Positions 1 to 11,853 of a DNA stretch of 64,000 nucleotides are shown piece by piece. Positions within the stretch are counted from its first letter, which is position 1, and each line of letters starts with the position of its first letter. The position numbers and the translations under genes are program-made. The notes beneath the pieces were generated by a model. That model saw only the letters and a program-made list of their open reading frames with translations, was not told the origin of the DNA and ran no database searches. Source of the DNA: Moniliella sp. 'wahieum' (taxonomy: Eukaryota > Basidiomycota > Moniliellomycetes > Moniliellales > Moniliellaceae); NCBI GenBank assembly GCA_003971905.1, contig RSEE01000005.1, positions 496,001 to 560,000 on the forward strand. Direction: 5' to 3'.

Positions 1-180
1 TTTCGTTCGGCGGGGTTCGGTGGGCGGACGGCGCGAGACGGGCGATGTCGGCGGATGCGGCATCGAGGGCGACGAGCCAGGGGAGGAGGGCGGCGGGCGA
101 GAGAGGGAGGCGGCCTCGATGCCGTCAGCAACGAGCCGCTTGAGCGTGGCGAAGCGCTCAGGCACAAAAGTGGACGCCAT
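1..180 (-). CDS. Edge-truncated hypothetical protein, N-terminus only
   Basis: An ORF on the minus strand starts at an ATG whose first base is 180 and runs off the left edge of the window. The first residues, MASTFVPERFATLKRLV, look like ordinary coding sequence with a predicted amphipathic helix. A neighbouring frame then gives a better continuation (LLPWLVALDAASADIARL), so one base may be missing near position 70-90. It is divergent from the FAF1-like gene at 554, leaving about 370 bp of shared promoter. I do not recognise the family. Only about 60 codons are visible, so this is a tentative call. Confidence 0.45.
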   Translation of the reverse strand, partial: MASTFVPERFATLKRLVADGIEAASLSRPPPSSPGSSPSMPHPPTSPVSRRPPTEPRRTK

Positions 181-553
181 CGCGAAGCGCTGTCCACGGG
201 GGCGGCGGCAGAGGCAGCAGCAGCAGCAGGGGAAACGGCAGCGGTGGGGTGGTGGTGGTGGTGGAGGATGGCGGAGCCCGTTGTTTCTGGGCCAGTGGGA
301 CGCGAACCGCACAGAGAAGTTGGCGGTGGGCGGAACGCGCGCATTCCGCCCTTGGGCGTGCCGCGCTCGTGACTTGGCCGTGTGCTTTGTCCCGAAGGGC
401 CTAGTGAAGCGGTGGCCTCCGGCAACCCACAAAAAAATACGCTCGACGATTTATTTTGCCTAGGGCAGGGGGCATCAACCAGGCACCTGCTTGCCATCCA
501 TCATCCTTCCTCCGCCGACCCTCCCCCCCCTCTGCTCCGCCGCGGCCATTGCC
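181..553. other. Intergenic, putative bidirectional promoter
   Basis: Between two divergent starts. It contains short CAG/GGT repeats and an AT-rich patch near 428-460 (AAAAAATACG and TTATTTTGCC), followed by a pyrimidine-rich stretch just before the ATG at 554. No conserved ORF is visible. Confidence 0.4.
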
Positions 554-1694
554 ATGCCCCCTCACCCGCCCCGCCACCCGTCCGCGTCTCCCCCCCCATC
601 CGCATCCGCATCCGAGTCGGAGGGAGAGACCAGCGGGGACGACTACCAAGCGGCTGCTCTGGCGCAGCTGCAAGCCCACATGGCGGCCTCCTTTGGCCAA
701 GCCAGTTCCTCCCGTCCCCCCCGGAGGACCGCGACGAGGAAGAATCCGAATCCGAATCCGAATCCGAAGCGGACAAGAACGACAGCGATGCTCGCAGCGA
801 CTATGGGTTTTCCGACGGCAGCCACCCCTCGGAATCGGAGGAGGACACGGATGAGGAGACTAAGCGCGCACCCAGGACGACGACCAGGACGAGATTGCCC
901 GGACGCTCGCCGCGCTCGATCGGCCTCATGCGCCGGCTCCCGCCCCCGCCCTGACACAAAAGAAGCGCAAGCAGATGCGCCAAGTGGGGTGCGGGTCAAA
1001 AAGCCCAAGACGAAACGGGGGTGGAAGTGGTGGTATTTGACGAGGGGAACAGTGAGGGTGCGAGTGCTGCGAGCGGGGCGCCAAGCATGTCGAGCCAAGA
1101 GAGGAGAAAGTTTATGGCGTCCCAAACGGCCAAGATGATGGCGCAGGGGTCAAGTTCCGGACCGGGGTCGTCGGCCGAGCCGCGTGCGACGGGAGAAGAT
1201 GCAGAGGAAAAGGAAAACAAGGCGAACGATCGGTTGCTCTCTGAACTGCTTGCCTCGACCCTGTTTGCGCCGGGGAGCGAGGCCGGCGGGGCATGGGCAT
1301 TGAGTGCCACTTCGGTCGGCAAGAAGAAGAAGAAGCCAGATTTGGCCGGGAACGGAACGTTGGCGCGGGTCCTGGAGTTGTCGGCGCCCGAGCATGTACG
1401 GGCCAAGAAAGGCGTAGGACGTGGGATGGGGGTGGAGGCGTTCCAGGCCCGGAAGCCGGTCGGAGGGCCAGAGGGAGCGGCGCGAGCGACAACGTGGTCT
1501 CAAGCGGCGGCAAGCGGAGGAGAAGACGCCCTGACTGAGCTCGGCATCCACACCAAAACTTTTGTGTCCAAGGAGAAGCGCGAGCGCACCCGTGACAAGG
1601 GCCTGGCATGGGTATTGGCAAGTTCCGTCAAGGTGCGCTTCACCTCTCTCAACGTGACATTGAGCGTGTGCAAGGGAAAAGTAAGAAACGGTAA
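554..1694 (+). CDS. FAF1/C1orf131-like (DUF4602) 40S ribosome assembly factor
   Basis: Probable nucleolar protein of the yeast Faf1 family, which helps process early 18S rRNA. What is seen: an acidic Ser/Glu N-terminal third (SESESESEAD repeats, about 720-780), the family hallmark VVVFDEGN near 1024-1050, the segment NDRLLSELLASTLFAPGSEA, a Gly-rich GVGRGMG stretch, and a basic C-terminus reading GIGKFRQGALHLSQRDIERV before the stop at 1692-1694. This tail matches the KFxxGxLxLSxxDI ending of the family. The start at 554 is the first ATG in the frame leading into the acidic region. The reading moves between frames about five times, each move being what a lost base would cause; the last is in the tryptophan-glycine codons near 1605. 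Family assignment rests on the tail and VVVF motif, so it is good but not certain. Confidence 0.72.
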
Positions 1695-2055
1695 ACCCAA
1701 GCAAGGTCAACTAGGCTACCCCAACGCAACCATCTCCTACAAAACAAAGCTCGACATGATAGAAATGAGTAGATTTCCGTTGCTTGATCTTCAGCACCTA
1801 CTACGCTGGCACCCATCCAGTTACAGAGCAGAATGAGGTGGAGACAAAATATAAGGTACAGGTTCTATTGGCCACCGGGGAGGAAAAATGGAGATGAAAG
1901 GGGGAGGGGGGGGCAGCCAGAAGAAATAAAGGAAATTATGTCCCTGAGCGATCCAGAGGAGGCTTTCGACTGCCTGCATCTCCTCGGTGTGGAGAGCCGG
2001 TCCGATGGTGGGGGTTGCGGAGGAAGGAGAGCGGGTCCTTTGGCCATCCCACCCA
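1695..2055. other. Convergent intergenic stretch
   Basis: Lies between the 3' ends of the FAF1-like gene (+) and the homeodomain gene (-). It has AT-rich pieces and a G-rich run near 1895-1915. I see no gene; it probably holds both 3' UTRs. Confidence 0.5.
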
Positions 2056-3239
2056 TCATCCTTTCCCCTTGGGGGGGATGTGAAGGGAGGGATGGGCAGT
2101 ATAAACAGGGACGCAGTGGGGCGAAGGCTGGTCCAACCCCACGCTAGCGGCGGATACACCAAGTAGGATGGGGTACCGCGGGGATACAAGGGGGGTGCCG
2201 ACGTGGGTGCCCGAGTGGGTGCCGACGTACGTACGAAGTACGAGCCGACTTTTGTCCCGACGTACGTGCTGACGTGCGGGCCAACCGTCGCCGCTTAGGA
2301 TTGTAGGTTTGTTCCCAGTCGGCGTGGGGGGATCTGGATCCAAGGCCGCGGGATCAGCGCCCTGCTCGCGGTCCCGAGCCAAGGGCATGGACATAAGGAC
2401 GGGAGGCAAGATGGGCTGCCAAGACGGCTGGATCGAATTTGCGCGCCGCGAGAGGAGGGCATTGCCGTAGTTGTAGGGACTATAGTCCCTTTGGCTTTGG
2501 CTTTGGCTTGCACCTTCACTTTGACTTTGACTAGGATACTGGCTTGGATGGTGGCTTGAAATTGGGCGCACTGGTTGGACAGGATGAGCAGCGCTGCCCT
2601 CCTCGTCCTCCGATCCATCTCCCCCGCCATTACGCTTTCGCTGCGTCTGGCGGCGATTTTGGAACCAGATTGTAATTGAGCTATCAAGCAGAGTGCGAGA
2701 AATGCGTTAGTGGACATAAAAATGAGGGAGGATTGGGGACGAGAGGGACACATACCGTGGACGCATGCCTGTAATGGCCGACAATTCATCGCGCTCGAAT
2801 GCGGCCGGGAACGGGTTGGCGTTAAAAAGGCGAGCAGAACCGAAGCTTCGTGCGGCAAGGTGCGGCGGCGAGTCTTGATTGGCTTGCCACTGGCCGTGAC
2901 GCGCGTGGGGTCCATCGAGCGGAGACTCTGCTCGGCCGACTTGGTGTCTCGGCGCAGAACACCGGTAAAGACAAGCGAGTCAGGCAGCAAGTGAGCCGCC
3001 TCAAGGTATGCATGGCGCAAGGCTACCGTCAGCTGAGGAACCTTGAGCCCGCCCGGCGCATGGCTCGGGCACGGTGCATGGCCATGCCACCACATAGGCC
3101 CTTTGGCGGGCAGCATCGATTTGGCTGTTGGTGAGCTGATCGCTCCGTGGGCTGGACTGGGAACAGGGACGTCGTGTTCGTTGACATCCTCCTCGGAAGG
3201 GTCCGCGTTGGACGCAGACGCGACGGGGAGGGGGCGCAT
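2056..3239 (-). CDS. Homeodomain transcription factor
   Basis: DNA-binding regulator, expected in the nucleus. The homeodomain starts with KPIKTRRRTLPHEASVLLAF (about 2830-2890), continues through FNANPFPAAFERDELSAITG, and after an intron ends with the recognition helix SITIWFQNRRQTQRKR (about 2630-2680). The WFQNRR core is diagnostic. The intron (2681-2755) has a GTATGT donor and TGATAG acceptor and separates helices 2 and 3. A missing T in the run near 2848 explains the frame change in helix 1. The C-terminal half is Ser/Gln-rich with a QSQSE repeat encoded by CTTTGG-like hexamers (2488-2510). The start at 3239 gives MRPLPVASASNADPSEEDV; upstream codons remain open, so the true start may be further out. 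The end at 2056 is one of two possible frames. The family includes many general regulators; I cannot say which process it controls. Confidence 0.83.
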
Positions 3240-4431
3240 GGAGCGATCAGCAGCGGCGGCAGGGGCGGAAACTGCGGGAGGAGCAGTACCGGTGCGGGTG
3301 CTGATGCGGGCGGTGACATTGATGGCGTTGCGGAGACTTCGGGAAGGATACGCTGTTGGTGGCAGGGTGGTGGCCTGGGGCCGGAAGAAGGGGAGGCAGT
3401 ACAGGGTAGGGGCGGGGGGGAAGACAACAGCTGGGTGTGCAGAGGCGGGGGGGGCGACGCCAAAGACAAAGGGATGGCCATACGGCTCAGGGTAGGGGTG
3501 GGTGCGGTGGATGGCGCCACCGGGGCTGCTGCCTCCAGCCTTGGCGCCGCGCCGCTGGACGCGGAGCGGCACGAGGAGCAGGAGAAGGAGGAGCGTCTGG
3601 GGGAGGGGAGCGCGTGCGGCGGGTGGAGGCGCGGCGGGTGGGGGTGGCTCGTGGGCGTGGACGCGCAGCAGGCGAGGCGGGCGGCATGGAGGGCTGGCTG
3701 ATCGCACCAGGCAATCGCACAGCCAGCAGCCAGAAGCGGTAGCAGGAAGGCAGTCCTGATCCGCACCGCAGCCGAGCCCAGCCGTGCTGCCAGCCGGCCA
3801 GCAGACGTAATTAATTAAACCACACTGCTCCCGCGCCGCCCCGCGAAAGCCCGCGCCGGACACGCGCCGTGCCCCGCGAGCATCCACACCCTCCGCCCCT
3901 CTGCACCCATCCGCGCCCGCCAAGACTTCCGTGGTGCGGCGTGTTGCGGCCCAGCCTCTCACCGGTGACCGCCGCGCTCTCCTTGCTTTATTCGCGCCCT
4001 TCCCACCGCCACGGCGCCAGTCTCTCCCGACGCCCCGCACCAGCGCGGTACCGGTGCGGTACTTTAAGCGGGATGCTTACGTTACGCAGCGCCTCCCACT
4101 GGTGCGGTCACGCGCCACGCCAAGCACTTGGCCAGTGAAGCTTGAAGCTGGTGAAGTCACTGGCGAAGTCACCAGTCACTAGTCACCTGCCGAGGCACCA
4201 GCCACTAGTGGCTGTTACTCGCCACGCTAACCATGCGTGCTGCCCTACTCGTTGTACTTACACTTACATGTTACACCTGAGCCTCCGACCGGCGCACCCA
4301 GACAGTCGAGTGGGTTGCACATTCATTACCTGGGCAGTGCCCCGCTGGGCTCCCCTTCCCCTTCCCCCGCGCCCGCTCCAACCATCCTCGCCCCCCCTTG
4401 CCCGCCGCCCCACCCCCCGCCGGCCTCGGCC
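3240..4431. other. Intergenic: homeobox promoter and GID4 3' side
   Basis: Open frames here are very GC-rich and mutually overlapping, typical of shadows. Near 4136-4215 there is a cluster of short direct repeats (GAAGCTTGAAGCTGGTGAAG and CACCAGTCACTAGTCACC types). The homeobox reading frame could extend into the first 300-600 bp. No separate gene is supported. Confidence 0.4.
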
Positions 4432-6567
4432 TTACTGCAGGCCAAACCCGCCGCTTGTTCGCGTCGGACGGTAGACGAGGGAAAGCTGCTGGTCCGGATC
4501 GGTGAGCGAGTGCCGGTGAAAATAAAAGCCCGTCATGCAGCCCGCCACGCCCTGGGCCACAGCGGCCTCTGCCTCTGCCTCTGCCTCTGCCTCTGCCTCC
4601 GCCTCCGCCTCTGCTTCTGCCTCTAGCTCCAGCTCCGACTCGGACCACCGTGCTGCCGAGTCCGACGGCCCAGCACGTTCTGGCCCAGTCGCCGTTCGGG
4701 TGCGGTGGGACGAGGAGACGCCAGCGAGGGCCGAGGCCAGCGCCAGCGCCTGCTCTAGACCTAGCTCCCGCGATCCCGACCCGCCTTCCGCATCGGGACA
4801 CGCGCCCAGTGCAGCGGGAGACCGAGGCAAGGATAAGTACGCCGGGGCCCGTCGCGCGCTGGAGCGGGTACGAGGGCCCGCGTCGGTTCCTAGGGGGGAC
4901 TGAGACCGGACTGCAGACGTCGATGCGGAGGCGGAGGCGGAGACGGAGGCGGATGCGGCCGCAGCGGCCACAGCTAGGTTCTGAGGGCCTCGCGCACGCG
5001 GCGGGACCCAAGCTGAGTTCCCTGCGCCGCTTCCCGTCGGCCCGGCGGGGGACGCAGTCAGCCCGGGGGTGCCATCGCTGACCCAGGGCCAGAAGAGCGA
5101 CAAGTCAGGGGAGGCAACCAACGAACCTCGCGTCGCACCCTGTCCACCTCTTGTCCTACTCGACTCCGCCGGACGGAAGATGGATTGGGTGGGAGCCGAA
5201 CGGGAGAGGCGTACCTCGGGCTGGGGCGGATTGAGGGGCAAGAATGTAGTGGAGGAAGTGGTGCTAGGGGCGGGCGAGGGTCGAAACGTCTTGGATTGCG
5301 GGGCGGCAGTGTTGGGGTAAGGGTAGGCTCGGGTGGTGTGGGGAGATGGAGCCGATGGGGGCCAAACGAAGGGCCATACTCGACACAAACATAGTAAAAT
5401 CCAGCGTACGAAGCGCCTTGAATGTCTCCCTCGGGGACACGATGATCGGGTACGAGAAAGCGTTCCTTCCAACGCATAAAGACAAACCCTTGACCGGGGC
5501 GGAAGGGGACGGGGGCGTGCTGCCCACCAGCTGGCGCCAGGGTCGGAACCGAGACCAGTGCTGGCGATCTTCCTCAACGGACGCCTCCCATTTGCCAGTG
5601 ACGAGACTATAAGACGTTGATGGGAGATGGTCCACCTCCTCCTCTCCCGTCGTCCCGCTGTGCCGCGAGGAAGGAGGAAAAGTGGCGCTGCCCACGCCGC
5701 TGGAGGGCAGGAGCGAGCGCCCACTTGCTGCACCAGCAGGGGGGTCGGCAGCGAGGAGATGGTTGACATCGGGATCGACCAGTTCGCCATCAAAGCAGGT
5801 GGTCATCTCGGGCCATTGGGCGGTGAGGCCCTTGATCAAGAGGTAGCCAACACATTTGCTTGCGCACAAATCCACCAGCACAATCTCGACCCGTACTGCG
5901 TACGTCTTGGTTCCGTCTTTTGGGTGCCCTCGTAGATGGCACCCGGGTGCAATGTCGCCAGCCGATCGTTGCCGGGCGAAGGGAGACGACGGTACCAGGG
6001 CAGGGCTGGTTGGAGCGTCTCCTCGGACGCACGTTTTGAGTCCGAGGCCCGCAGGTCCGAGGGGTGGGGAGATCTGGGTGGAGGGTAGGGGCGGCGAGGC
6101 CGATGGGGCGCGGGACGGGTGTCGGCCTGGACCTCGGCGCCTGAAGCGGCGAAGGCGCGCGATACACCGCCCCGACGGCAACGCCGCGGCGGTCGGGCTG
6201 GGGTCAGAGGGGTGCCCGCGGGGGGGGCTAAGCGGGATGGGGGGGGAGAGGAGGAGGATAGGGTGGATTTAGCGGGGTCGGCCAGCGCGGGCCTGGGCGC
6301 GGGGGGCGGGGGCGGGGCGACGGGCATGGGGGTGGGGGTGGGGGTGGGGGGGGATGGGCGACGGGTGGGAGTGGAACTGGGGGCGCTATCTCGTGCCTCG
6401 TATGACGCACGACGACCCATGCCGTCACTGGTGCAAGGCACAGCAGCACTGCCCCCCTGCTGGGCCCCTGGGCACTGCTGAGGTGCTGGGGCAGAGCGAA
6501 CGGGGGCTGGCTGGGCTAGTGCATGCTGGGGGCGCCTCCGTCTCATCGATCGGCTGGGCGATGGCAT
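4432..6567 (-). CDS. GID4: GID4/VID24-type substrate receptor of the GID/CTLH E3 ligase
   Basis: Receptor that recognises Pro/N-degrons and brings gluconeogenic enzymes to the GID ubiquitin ligase. The beta-barrel domain is visible in pieces: [12 protein letters not shown] (about 5925-5950), [20 protein letters not shown] and [20 protein letters not shown] (about 5780-5910), then [12 protein letters not shown] and [17 protein letters not shown] (about 5390-5477), and at the C-terminus [10 protein letters not shown] and QQLSLVYRP (about 4440-4540), which is the family's last strand. Between the last two lie about 280 codons of low-complexity sequence, including Ala-Ser and Glu-Ala dipeptide runs (4560-4640, GCCTCT hexamers, and 4920-4960). 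The N-terminal 180 residues are Pro/Ala-rich. The start at 6567 is the ATG nearest the conserved frame. Several frame moves occur. Assignment to GID4 is firm; the insertion is discussed as a finding. Confidence 0.87.
4560..4640. repeat. GCCTCT-type hexanucleotide coding repeat
   Basis: About a dozen GCCTCT/GCCTCC/GCTTCT hexamers in a row. On the minus strand this encodes a Glu-Ala run within GID4; on the plus strand it would read Ala-Ser, which produces a misleading open frame. Confidence 0.85.
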
Positions 6568-6828
6568 CAGACGAGGCGCAACCCTAACACCCAGACCCAT
6601 GCGATCGATCGTTGCAACTTTCATGCGGCGGCCGGCGCTGGCCCAGTGTCCCCACGCGCCCCGCCGCCTCAGCCTGCCTGCTCGGCTGCCAGCCAACCAG
6701 CCCACGCCCACGCTACGCCAACGCCGACACCCGACGCGTCGGGTGGACGCGCATCACACATTCTAATTCTCTTTTTACACATCGCCCTCTGCGTCCCCCC
6801 CATCTTCCATCGTCCCCATCCCCCCACC

Positions 6829-9800
6829 ATGCCCACATCCCTGCCCCCCCCCCCTGCTGCCCCACCTCCAACTCGACCCACACACGCTCGCCCAATTTTT
6901 CGCCGCGTCCGACGACGACGACGACATGGACCACGACGGGAGTGACAGCCACCGCAACCACACTCCTCCCGCACCCGTCCCACCCCCCACCACCTCCACT
7001 TCACCGGCACCGGCACCAAGCGGCCTGCCTCATCCCCAACCAAACCCCCACCGCCCAAGACAGCCCGGCCCTCGGCACCCTCCTTTGCACCCCCACCCGC
7101 TGTCGACCCCGGCATCACCATCCTCGATCCCCGCACCGACGTACGTTTGTCTTTCTTTCCCCCGCCCCATCCTGTCTCGTTTCCGCTCCCAGCTTCTGAC
7201 CTTGCCGTGTCCAGTCGGTCGAAGCCCGCCGTACCATCCAAGACGATACGCGTGCGTATGTGCGCGCGCAGGTTGCCTGCATCGCCGAGCGCGGATTTGA
7301 CAAGGCACTGTGGGTTGAGGTGGAGGCCGACGCCCACGATGGCCCGTCCAACATCTTGGTTGTGCTCCAGAACGATTGGGCGTTTCACACCAACGCCCGT
7401 GTTGGCGACACGGTCCACCTCATTGGCTCCTTTCTGCCCGATCCCCAAGTGATGGCCGCCTGGCAAGATCAACTGCCACTCACCTCGTCCCAGCCCGGAA
7501 CCCAGCACGAAGGTAACGACCATCTGGATCATGATGAAGACGATGCCTTGTGGGATGCTTTCCCTCTCGACACCCAAACCATCGCTGCCCTTGATGGTGT
7601 GGGGAATGAGCACGCAATCACGGAAGCAGATCTGCTCAGCGCAAGCCAGTTGGAGAGGGAAATCGAGATGGACGTGGACGTGGGCATGGGCATGGAAGTG
7701 AGCATGCCCGCGTCGGCGCCAATGACCCTCCTTACCATGACCTGGCGCCTCACCTTTCCTCCTCTTCTCTCTTCCCAACTCATCTCGTAGCACCTCCATT
7801 CCCTCGTCACCCGTGTGCTCCCCGTGCCCCAACTTGGCTCAGACCCCCATCCTCTCTCTCTCGGCCCACCCGTACGACAAGGACAACTTCCTGATCTTAC
7901 ACCCCGACACACTCCTGAGCGTGACACGCGTCGCTGCCAGTTCTTCGTGTGTGCGGCGGGCCGTGCTGCAAGAACGGATGCGGGACCCCACCCCGTTACC
8001 ATCGAAAGCCGTCGTGATGGGGATCATGTTGCATGAGGTGCTTCAGGCGTGTCTGGTGGCCAATACGCCCCTGGACACCTATGGCAGCCAAACTCCTTCT
8101 TCCCTCTGGCCCTATCTTGGGGACTTTTCCCCGGGTTTGTGGCTGCGCGGGTAGATGAACAAGTGGCAGGCCAGCGCGAAGTGCTCTTTGCCCTCTCCAT
8201 CCCACCAGCGCAAGCGGCCAACGAACTGCACGAATCTGTTCGTCCCTTTGTCGTATTTGGGGCGCGCTACCTCCCCTTGCGCTCGAAAGAGGGACAAGAA
8301 GACGTGTGGGGGTGTACGATCAATCCACGCCCCCCGTCGGGGCCCCCTCTCTCGGCTGAGGCGGTGGTCGAGGATGCCCGGGACGGAGCGTTACTGGGTC
8401 GAATTCGGGCGGTGACGGATGTGGAGGAAGAAGTTTGGTCGCCCAAGTGGGGGCTGAAGGGCAAGGTGGATGCAACCATCTTACTAGAGCTGGAAGAGGC
8501 AGGTCCTGAGAAAAAGAGGATGGTGCATTTGGCACCTTTGGAACTCAAGACTGGTCGGGCAACCCAGGTGCTGGAACATCGGGCTCAAACCATGCTTTAC
8601 ACCCTTCTAATGAGCGAACGGTACGGGTGCCATGTCCCAGCAGGCTTGCTTTTCTATTCCCAATCGGACCAGTTGCATCGGGTCCAACGCGTCCCACAGG
8701 AAGTCAGGGCACTCATCTTGGCGCGCAATACCCTTGCCTCGTTTCTCCATGAGCAGGAGGGGAAAACTCATCAGGTCGAGCCGCCGCTTGAAACGGAGAT
8801 GGATGAAACCTTGGTCCACAAGCCGGACGCTTCGGTAGATGAAACATTGGTGCGGGACCCTGCCTCGCCTTTGCAACCTGTGGCGCCTGTACCCAAGGGG
8901 CAAATTGAGGCCTACTTCTCCGTCAAAGCCGCCCCGCAATTGGACATTCAGCTCGAACCCGACCTCTTTGACGCGAGCGAATGCGATGCGTTGGGAATCA
9001 CTGCCTCTGGTATCGCGCGAGCCGAACAGAAGCGACCGCAACTGCTCCCCGAGCCGATTGATGAGAGTTTCCAGTGTTCCAAATGCTACGCATTTGACCA
9101 ATGTGTTCTCTACCGTACTGCCCACGGCCTCCCCCCACCTCCCTCTACGCCCCCCATGGCTGCAGTAGCAGAACGCTATGCTACTCAAAGCCGTTTCCTC
9201 ACGCCCACTACCACAGCTTTCTTTCGCAAGTGGGACACGATCTTGTCATTGGAACATGCCCCGCTCGCTCCAGCGCGTGCGGCACTGTGGACGCGCACAC
9301 CAGCCTACCGAGAACGGAAGGGATGGCATGGACCAATCTGCTGTTAGCATCGACCGATTCCGACCAAGAGCGCGTGCATCAGGCGCGCGGCATGTACCGC
9401 TTCAATGTCACTTTTGTTCGTCCTGTTGCCGAGACGGGGGATGCACGTGGACTGATGGCCGGCGCACTATCGGTGGGCGATCCTGTGTTGGTTTCTGTGC
9501 CACCTGCTCTGCTATCGGTTGCCCAAGGCTACATTCTCGCCCTCACGTCCGAACGCGTGGTGGTGGGCATGGACCATTCCCTTCGTCCAACACTGCAGCG
9601 TGCTCGTGCGGAGCAGCGTCTGGGCTCTTGCTTGTCTACTGAAGAGCCCAGCCCAATCCGCTTCTGTTGGACCGAGACGAGTTGACGGGCGGGACAAGTC
9701 GGTTGCGGGCCAACCTGGCACGGTTGTTGCTCCCGCCTCCATCTCCGTCGCCGCTCCAATCGATTGCAGGCACACAGGGTCTGGCGCAAGAAGACCCAAT

Positions 9801-11288
9801 GGACGGGACGTCGGTCTGGACTAAAAGCAACGTGGCTCGATTGTGAACCTGGCGCCTCCTCGGTTTGTCGTGCCGACGGAAGCGAGGGTGGAACAGGGCA
9901 TGGCACTCGTCACGGAGCTCGGATTGCAACTCAACCCGGACCAGACGCAGGCGGTGGAGCGGGTCCTCTGTGCCGAAGACTATGTCCTGATCCAGGGCAT
10001 GCCCGGTACGGGCAAGACGACGCTCATCGCTGCGCTGGCCCGCATCCTGGCCGCGCTGGGCCAACGCGTGCTTGTGGCTGCGTTTACCCATTCTGCGTTG
10101 GACACGGTCCTGGCCAAACTTGTCCCTTCCAGGCCCGATGGGTCCCAGGACAACGACGCTCGTATGAACAGCGTGCGTCTGCTCCGGCTCGGATCGTCAG
10201 CCAAGGTGCATCCAGCCTTGCGGCCTTTTACCCCCGACGCGTTCGTTGCCCGCGGCGGAGACGAACTGGAGCGCCGCCTGTCCGACGCCAATGTGGTCGG
10301 CACCACGGCCCTAGGAGCGCACCATCCGCTTCTAAGCCGGGCGGCGGGTTCGATTATGTGGTGCTGGACGAGGCGGCGCAATCGGGGCTGCCGGCAGCGC
10401 TGGGGCCGCTTCTGGCCGGCCAAAAATTTATCTTGGTAGGCGACGAGATGCAGTTACCACCGCTGGTCAAGACGGACGAAGCGCAGCAAGGGGGGCCAAG
10501 TGTCGCTCTTTGCTCGGCTCAAGCGCGCTCACCCGGAAGCTACGGTCCCGCTCCGCTTGCAGTACCGTATGAACCAAGCCATCACCCACCTTGCCAACGT
10601 GCTCACCTACCATGGTCAACTGCGTTGTGCGCTGCCCAGCGTAGGCGCCCAATGCGTTGTGCTTCCCCGCTGGGACGCTGTCCACGCGGCTGTGCACCGT
10701 GCGCCCCTGGCACGGTGCGCAGGCGGATCGAACTGCTGGCTGGCTCGTGCCCTCCATCCGTCGCTCCAGGCGGGCCTGCTGGACACGGACCTGCTGCTGC
10801 CGGACCAAGCGGACGACAAGAAGGCTGAGGTGGAGCAGCAGGGAAGAGGGTGGAACGCAGTAGAGGCAGCACTGTGTATCCAGCTGGTTCACGCCCTCGT
10901 TCGCGCAGGCGGCGCACGCGCGGAGGAAGTGGCCATCGTAACGCCCTACCGACAACAGGTCGGACTCCTCACCTCGGCCGTGCTCGCGGTGGAAGAGCTA
11001 GGCAAAGTGGAAATCTTGACGGCCGATCGGGCGCAGGGGAAAGACAAGGCGGTGGTGGTAGTGTCCATGGTACGGTCGCAGGTGCGCGGGGTGGGCCAGC
11101 TGTTGCGGGACGCGCGACGGATCAATGTGGCGCTGACAAGGGCGCAAAAAAAGTTGTTGGTCGTCGGGTCGGCTTCGACGTTGAGCCGAGACGATTTGCT
11201 GGAGCGCATGGTCAATGTGTTGCCCTGCCTGCGCCTGCCCAAGGGGGCCCCCGACGCACATGCGAGCCTACTGGGCGTACCAACGTAG
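6829..11288 (+). CDS. DNA2: DNA2 nuclease-helicase
   Basis: Nuclear enzyme that trims long Okazaki flaps and resects double-strand breaks. In order: an acidic N-terminus (run of five Asp codons near 6910); the OB-like region WVEVEADAHDGPSNILVVLQ (about 7310); the nuclease entry DNFLILHPDTLLSVTRVA with SSSCVRRAVL (7880-7965), where the Cys belongs to the Fe-S cluster; WGLKGKVDATILLE and PLELKTGRATQVLEHRAQT (8440-8595), the RecB-type catalytic core; CSKCYAFDQCVLY (about 9075), further cluster cysteines; Walker A GMPGTGKTT (about 9999); VVLDEAAQ (about 10360); FILVGDEMQLPPLV; LQYRMN; VAIVTPYRQQ; and the final helicase motifs ADRAQGKDKAVVVVS and RRINVALTRAQKKL (11020-11150). Introns at 7141-7214 and 7698-7790 have GT-AG ends and keep frame. 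At least six frame moves occur, including one two-base loss near 10500. Very secure. Confidence 0.94.
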
Positions 11289-11588
11289 ACATTTTGAAGC
11301 CAGAGGCGAACTGGCCAATCTTTATCTCTCCATCTTGGGCATTTGTCCCATCTCCTCTCTTCATCCCAGAATCAGTATAATAGTCGGCTATCCACAGCAA
11401 ACCGTCCACAAATGCCGTGGCAAAAAAGACAAGCCAAGAAAGAAACTGGTGGACGGAGCCCATCATGGACATGTAGACGAAAGGTCAGGAGAACTATGTC
11501 ACTGGTACAGGAAAATGTTGGAAGCATAGTAGCCCCAAGCGATAATACACCCATCGGCATGCATAATAGCCACCCGACGGTTCCCATA
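11289..11588. other. 3' flank of DNA2
   Basis: AT-richer sequence after the DNA2 stop. Only short unrelated open frames are present; no gene seen. Confidence 0.5.
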
Positions 11589-11853
11589 TGTTAGAGGGTA
11601 CTACTAGGGTTCTCCTGCGCGGCGCTCAATGGATCGGTAACGCCCGCCTAGCCGAGCGGATGAGTTCCGCTCGCAGGCCGCGCACGCCCTGCTCGCTCAA
11701 CCTCCCTTCTCTCTCACCTTTCTCCTTCCCTTCAGACGTTGCTTGAAGACTTGTGGCTCACCACGTTGCCTTCACAGGCCTTGTCTGAAGGCTGCTTTGC
11801 AGCTGATCCATAGGATCGCGAGTGTGGTGCTTTTTCGGGCAGGACTACTAACA
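11589..11853 (+). mobile_element. LTR-like dispersed repeat, copy 1 (fossil)
   Basis: A 265-bp unit that begins TGTTAG and ends CTAACA, the inverted TG...CA ends typical of long terminal repeats. About 85 percent of it matches, in the opposite orientation, the unit at 43999-44281; the shared core includes TTCCCTTCAGACGTTGCTTG and GCAGCTGATCCATAGGATCG. No coding partner and no second LTR lie nearby, so it looks like a solo LTR or other short dispersed element. I could not see a convincing target-site duplication. Divergence from the other copy suggests it is old. Confidence 0.55.

Noticed and set aside
2056-3239. Mating-type homeodomain pair (HD1/HD2)
   Set aside because: Only one homeodomain gene is present; the divergent partner expected at a basidiomycete HD locus is absent.
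2295-4040. A 581-codon minus-strand frame as one protein
   Set aside because: Only the part below 3239 joins the homeodomain. The upstream portion is GC-rich with overlapping open frames on both strands, and the downstream portion is out of frame with the recognition helix.
4535-4903. Plus-strand gene with an Ala-Ser repeat
   Set aside because: The opposite strand carries the conserved end of GID4 (FYFHRHS, QQLSLVY), so the plus frame is a shadow of the hexamer repeat.
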